Source: Flammeovirgaceae bacterium 311 (GTDB lineage: Bacteria > Bacteroidota > Bacteroidia > Cytophagales > Cyclobacteriaceae). From it: a stretch of 64,000 nt of DNA. Of this stretch, positions 62,001-64,000 are shown in pieces (the stretch's first letter is position 1; the number at the start of each line of letters is the position of its first letter). The stretch lies in NCBI GenBank assembly GCA_000597885.1, contig CP004371.1, positions 4,679,001 through 4,743,000 on the forward strand, in the 5' to 3' direction. Under the pieces are notes generated by a model. The model saw only the letters and a program-made list of their open reading frames with translations, had not been told where the DNA came from and searched no databases. The position numbers were made by a program, and so were the translations under genes.

Positions 62001-62220
62001 TCTGGGTTATACCTTCAGCAAATCTAACCTGGGCGGCCTGCCTTTTGAAAGAGTCGGTTTGGCCATTATTGCCCGTAACCCGGCCATGATCTGGCAAAAA
62101 GCACCAAAGGGGCTGGATCCCTCAGAGCTTTCAGCAGGCAGCCAGGGCATCAGCTGGTATGAATCCGGTCAGCTCAATACCGTTCGCTCGTATGGTCTTA
62201 ACCTCAACATTACTTTCTAA
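59029..62220 (+). CDS. SusC/RagA family TonB-dependent outer membrane transporter
   Basis: 1063 aa. Signal peptide (MKRVFTLLVILMAICSTNVL...AQ), CarboxypepD_reg domain (about 25-105; TTLPGVNVRVQGTTVGAVTD), TonB box region QLSEVVVTALGITRDER, plug (about 120-235; GVQVVGSSGASMGGTQKIKI, PLIVIDGTPISNDN, INVLKGPTASALYGMRGQFG) and a large beta-barrel ending in LNLNITF. Imports large ligands (glycan or peptide) with the SusD lipoprotein encoded next. The substrate is not readable; the divergent D-aminoacylase and epimerase genes hint at peptides. Confidence 0.95.
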   Translation: MKRVFTLLVILMAICSTNVLLAQERIVTGQVTASEDGTTLPGVNVRVQGTTVGAVTDIDGNYRIALPANANVLVFSSIGYTSEEVQIGSRTVIDVALRPDVKQLSEVVVTALGITRDERSLGYATQKVEGENLTFTKEQNVIGSLSGKVAGVQVVGSSGASMGGTQKIKIRGVNSLSGDDQPLIVIDGTPISNDNFAERDGVDFGNLGQDINPEDIESINVLKGPTASALYGMRGQFGVIMITTKKGRGAKKVTVDFNSAFSIERVGNIMPYQNMYGGGSSQTWRTLPNGDKYVDMQVDESWGPRMDGTLVRDIFSFYPQDPTFGQLTPFVPQPDNIKDYYETGTNLNNGISISGSNDNTHFRLSFNDTRIEGVEPNTWLNRNNLGLSAGIDISKKLNLSTNINYARNNAQRPGQGSEDGSRYLGQWFQRNLDMNRLRDYQYDDGTFLHWNHRRSNAAEGELTSFLPLYWNNPYFDAFENTTNDSRDRFFGDVGLTYQILPDLKVSGFIRSDMYTQNIEGRTAFGGKDQPAYWVGKYQNREMNYELLAQYSKAWNEFSINVNLGGNIFDRNYSYLRQETVGGLSAPGFYNIDASIDRPLTTSHLLRKQIRSGYGMVSLGYKNIYFIDASLRNDNTSTLPSGNNSYWYPSISGSMVFSDVLDWTPLSLGKLRVSYAQAGSDFDAYKTTNVYGIGTPYAGPVSANPLTVPNIYNNPAIEPSFAHSYEAGVDLRFLQNRVGLEFTYYEQININQILLLDVSGTSGFEQAYINAGQIENKGIEISLSATPIQSSNFTWNTVFNLNRNRNMIVELHPDLDVYTYGSTRYSSVYSYANSYVGKPFASLVGQAYQRDPATGQILLGSNNMPLFTDATHNFGTALPDYTGGFQNTFRIFGFDLSAMIDYQKGGQFFSRSKMLAVRTGLDPITVATNDRGMNVRDPLDQGGGVKVEGISAESGEPVSTYVDPQAYYGVVGRRIYEDWVYDASFIRLREVRLGYTFSKSNLGGLPFERVGLAIIARNPAMIWQKAPKGLDPSELSAGSQGISWYESGQLNTVRSYGLNLNITF

Positions 62221-62233
62221 ACTGCCTCTACCC

Positions 62234-63625
62234 ATGAAGAAAATATATATAGTACTCATTGCCTGTTTTTCTGTATGGAGTTGCGATGATTTTGGCGATA
62301 TGAACATCGATCCAAACAAACCCAGTGAAGCATCAGATGAACAGTTGATTGCCAATGCCATGATTTCGCTTTCAGAGCTAAGTTCTGAACCTCAAGGGGA
62401 GTTTATGGGCCAGTATTTGGCTGAAACACAATATGTAACAGCTTCACTCTATCCGGTGGGCAGCACCAGCTTTTACTGGTTATACCAGGAGCCGCTCATG
62501 GACCTGCAGACTGTGATTGACAGGTCTGAAAACAATAACCGACTTGCAGTTGCCAAAATTTTAAAAGCCTATTACTTCTGGAATATAACCGACCGCTGGG
62601 GGGATGTACCGTACACCGAAGCATTTCAGGGCGCTGAAAATCTGACACCAGCCTATGATACCCAGGAGTCTATATACAACAATTTATTTGACTTACTGGA
62701 GGAGGCAACTGCTCAGATTGAAGAGGGGAGTATCAGTGGTGACATTATCTATGGCGGCGATATGGAAAAATGGGAGCGGTTGGCTAATACAATCCGGATG
62801 CTAATGGCACTGCGACTCTCAGAGGTGGATGCAGCAAGGGGCCAGCAGGAATTTAATAATGCGCTGAATGCCGGCATCATGACCTCCAATGAAGATAATC
62901 TTGTTTTTAGACATTTGGCGGATGCGAATCAGCAAAATTACTGGTTTGACCAGATTGCCCCGGCTCCTGCAGGACAAGGGCGTGAATGGTGGGCACTAAC
63001 CGAAACCCTTGTTGATGAAATGAAGGCTGTTGATGATCCAAGGTTGCCGGTTTATGGCGAGCCAGCAAGGGAAAGTACAGAAGGCGAATATATTGGTTTG
63101 CCCTTTGGCGAAACCCAGAATATGGATACCGATTCTTATTCGCTGCTGGGCACCGATATCTGGGAACAGGATGCGCCTGTTCAGCTGGTTACTTATGCGC
63201 AGGCCCTTTTTGCTAAGGCCGAAGCCGCAAAAAGAGGCTGGATATCCGGCGGAGATGCCGAAGCACAGGCAAATTACGAAATGGCCATTGAGCAGTCAAT
63301 GCTCCAGTGGACCGGCAGCACCGAAGGCCTGGAGGAGTTTCTGGCCCAGCCTGAGATTGCCTATGACCCTGCCAATGCCATGGAGCAGATTGGTACCCAG
63401 CGCTGGGTACACCTCTTTATGCATGGTTATGAGGCCTGGGCAGAATGGAGAAGAACCGGCTATCCAGATAATATGGTTGCTCCCGGTGGCACAGCCGTAC
63501 CTACCCGCCTTATTTACCCCGAAACTGAGCAGTTCAATAACACCAGCAGCTATAGAGAAGCTGTTCAAAGACAGTTTGGGGCAGAAGAAGGCTTGTATGG
63601 TAAAGTATGGTGGGATGCAAATTAG
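62234..63625 (+). CDS. SusD/RagB family outer membrane lipoprotein (SusD-like 2 type)
   Basis: 463 aa from ATG 62234 (MKKIYIVLIACFSVWSC with lipobox cysteine at residue 17), 14 nt after the SusC stop. The longer frame from 62159 overlaps SusC and has no signal. Features: DMNIDPNKPSEASDEQLIAN, YYFWNITDRWGDVPYTEAFQ, YNNLFDLLEEATAQI, WERLANTIRMLMALRLSEVD, ALFAKAEAAKRGW and the C-terminal GYEAWAEWRRTGYP. The TPR-like lid protein binds substrate over the SusC barrel. A terminator follows. Confidence 0.95.
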   Translation: MKKIYIVLIACFSVWSCDDFGDMNIDPNKPSEASDEQLIANAMISLSELSSEPQGEFMGQYLAETQYVTASLYPVGSTSFYWLYQEPLMDLQTVIDRSENNNRLAVAKILKAYYFWNITDRWGDVPYTEAFQGAENLTPAYDTQESIYNNLFDLLEEATAQIEEGSISGDIIYGGDMEKWERLANTIRMLMALRLSEVDAARGQQEFNNALNAGIMTSNEDNLVFRHLADANQQNYWFDQIAPAPAGQGREWWALTETLVDEMKAVDDPRLPVYGEPARESTEGEYIGLPFGETQNMDTDSYSLLGTDIWEQDAPVQLVTYAQALFAKAEAAKRGWISGGDAEAQANYEMAIEQSMLQWTGSTEGLEEFLAQPEIAYDPANAMEQIGTQRWVHLFMHGYEAWAEWRRTGYPDNMVAPGGTAVPTRLIYPETEQFNNTSSYREAVQRQFGAEEGLYGKVWWDAN

Positions 63626-63668
63626 TTGATCCTGGATCAGCATAATCTATTTTCTAAAGCCTGTAAAG

Positions 63669-63699
63669 ACCGCCCGTCCTGAATGATGGGCGGTTTTTA
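63669..63699 (+). terminator. Terminator after susD
   Basis: ACCGCCCGTC (63669-63678) pairs with GATGGGCGGT (63685-63694) with one wobble, then TTTTTAT. Confidence 0.85.
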
Positions 63700-63842
63700 T
63701 CACCATACCCCTGGAGGAACTATTTATTCAGACTGCGGCTTTTTAAAGCAGAACGACAACACCATGCTTGTTCCGGGTTTTTCAATTTTGGTTTCTGAAT
63801 CCGGATCTGATTTTTTTGCCCTGTTTTAATTGTCAATTGCGC

Positions 63843-64000
63843 ATGAAAATACTCATAATGCAAAAATACACTGCTGTTATATTATTGTTGCTCCTGCTGG
63901 GCTGTGCCACGGAAAATGTATCTCTGGTTCAGACAGACACCAACGCAAATACTGCAGAAGCAACAATAGCAGCTGTAAAAGAAAAGTGGGCGCCAGACAA
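63843..64000 (+). CDS. Lipoprotein gene, 3' end beyond window
   Basis: ATG at 63843 (or 63858) begins a frame open to the window edge. The signal QKYTAVILLLLLLGC has the lipobox cysteine at about residue 21, then ATENVSLVQTDTNAN and AVKEKWAPD. The AVKEKWAPD stretch is reminiscent of the opening of NlpC/P60-type (YkfC-like) cell-wall peptidases of Bacteroidota, which would fit the neighbouring epimerase and D-aminoacylase. With only about 50 residues this is a guess. Confidence 0.6.
   Translation, partial: MKILIMQKYTAVILLLLLLGCATENVSLVQTDTNANTAEATIAAVKEKWAPD

Overview
The window reads as a chromosomal segment of a Bacteroidota bacterium, most likely a Cytophagales-type gliding or surface-associated aerobe. 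Supporting evidence: a gliding-motility type-B C-terminal domain protein next to a PorP/SprF membrane protein (type IX secretion), a SusC/SusD pair, many carboxypeptidase-regulatory-like domains, Gfo/Idh/MocA oxidoreductases with Tat signals, an AraC regulator, and intergenic boxes matching the Bacteroidota promoter consensus TTTG-N19-TAnnTTTG. Shine-Dalgarno sequences are mostly absent. G+C is roughly half by eye. The genus cannot be named from sequence alone. No rRNA, tRNA, CRISPR, transposase or prophage was seen.

Layout. 1-1.3 kb: 3' part of a cystathionine beta-synthase. 1.7-11.5 kb: a tight four-gene operon of sensor histidine kinase, 1655-residue repeat adhesin, PorP/SprF protein and TPR/PD40 protein. 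11.8-20.8 kb: housekeeping and hypothetical genes (acidic protein, lipoprotein, pyruvate carboxylase, acyltransferase, small coiled-coil protein, lipid kinase, SUMF1-type protein, YebC). 20.9-25 kb: accessory genes (A+T-rich lipoprotein, MmcQ/YjbR protein, VOC protein, AraC regulator with a likely operator, a diheme cytochrome c gene broken by a stop codon, a cupin). 25.4-32.8 kb: envelope proteins (beta-helix lipoprotein, Spy-like protein, TonB-receptor-like barrel with an Arg/Gly insert, CarboxypepD lipoprotein).

32.9-42.6 kb: nuoHIJKLMN, the membrane arm of complex I plus the NuoI ferredoxin subunit. NuoA-G are not upstream, and NuoI carries a long Pro/Ala/Lys tail. 42.7-50.8 kb: amidophosphoribosyltransferase, endonuclease III flanked by REP-like palindromes, an IscA-type protein, methylmalonyl-CoA epimerase, a 50-residue lipoprotein, KAS III, ThiL and a TPR protein. 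50.9-64 kb: a hypothetical protein, two Tat-exported oxidoreductases around a PmoA-like lipoprotein, then D-aminoacylase, dipeptide epimerase, SusC, SusD and the start of another lipoprotein. The last group may take up and process cell-wall or D-amino-acid peptides.

I found no clearly new system. The best leads are the kinase-headed type IX adhesin operon, the NuoI tail extension with the split nuo cluster, the in-frame TAG in the cytochrome gene, and several regulatory DNA structures: an AraC-type 21-bp-spaced direct repeat, a perfect 29-bp inverted repeat after yebC, and REP-like palindromes around nth.
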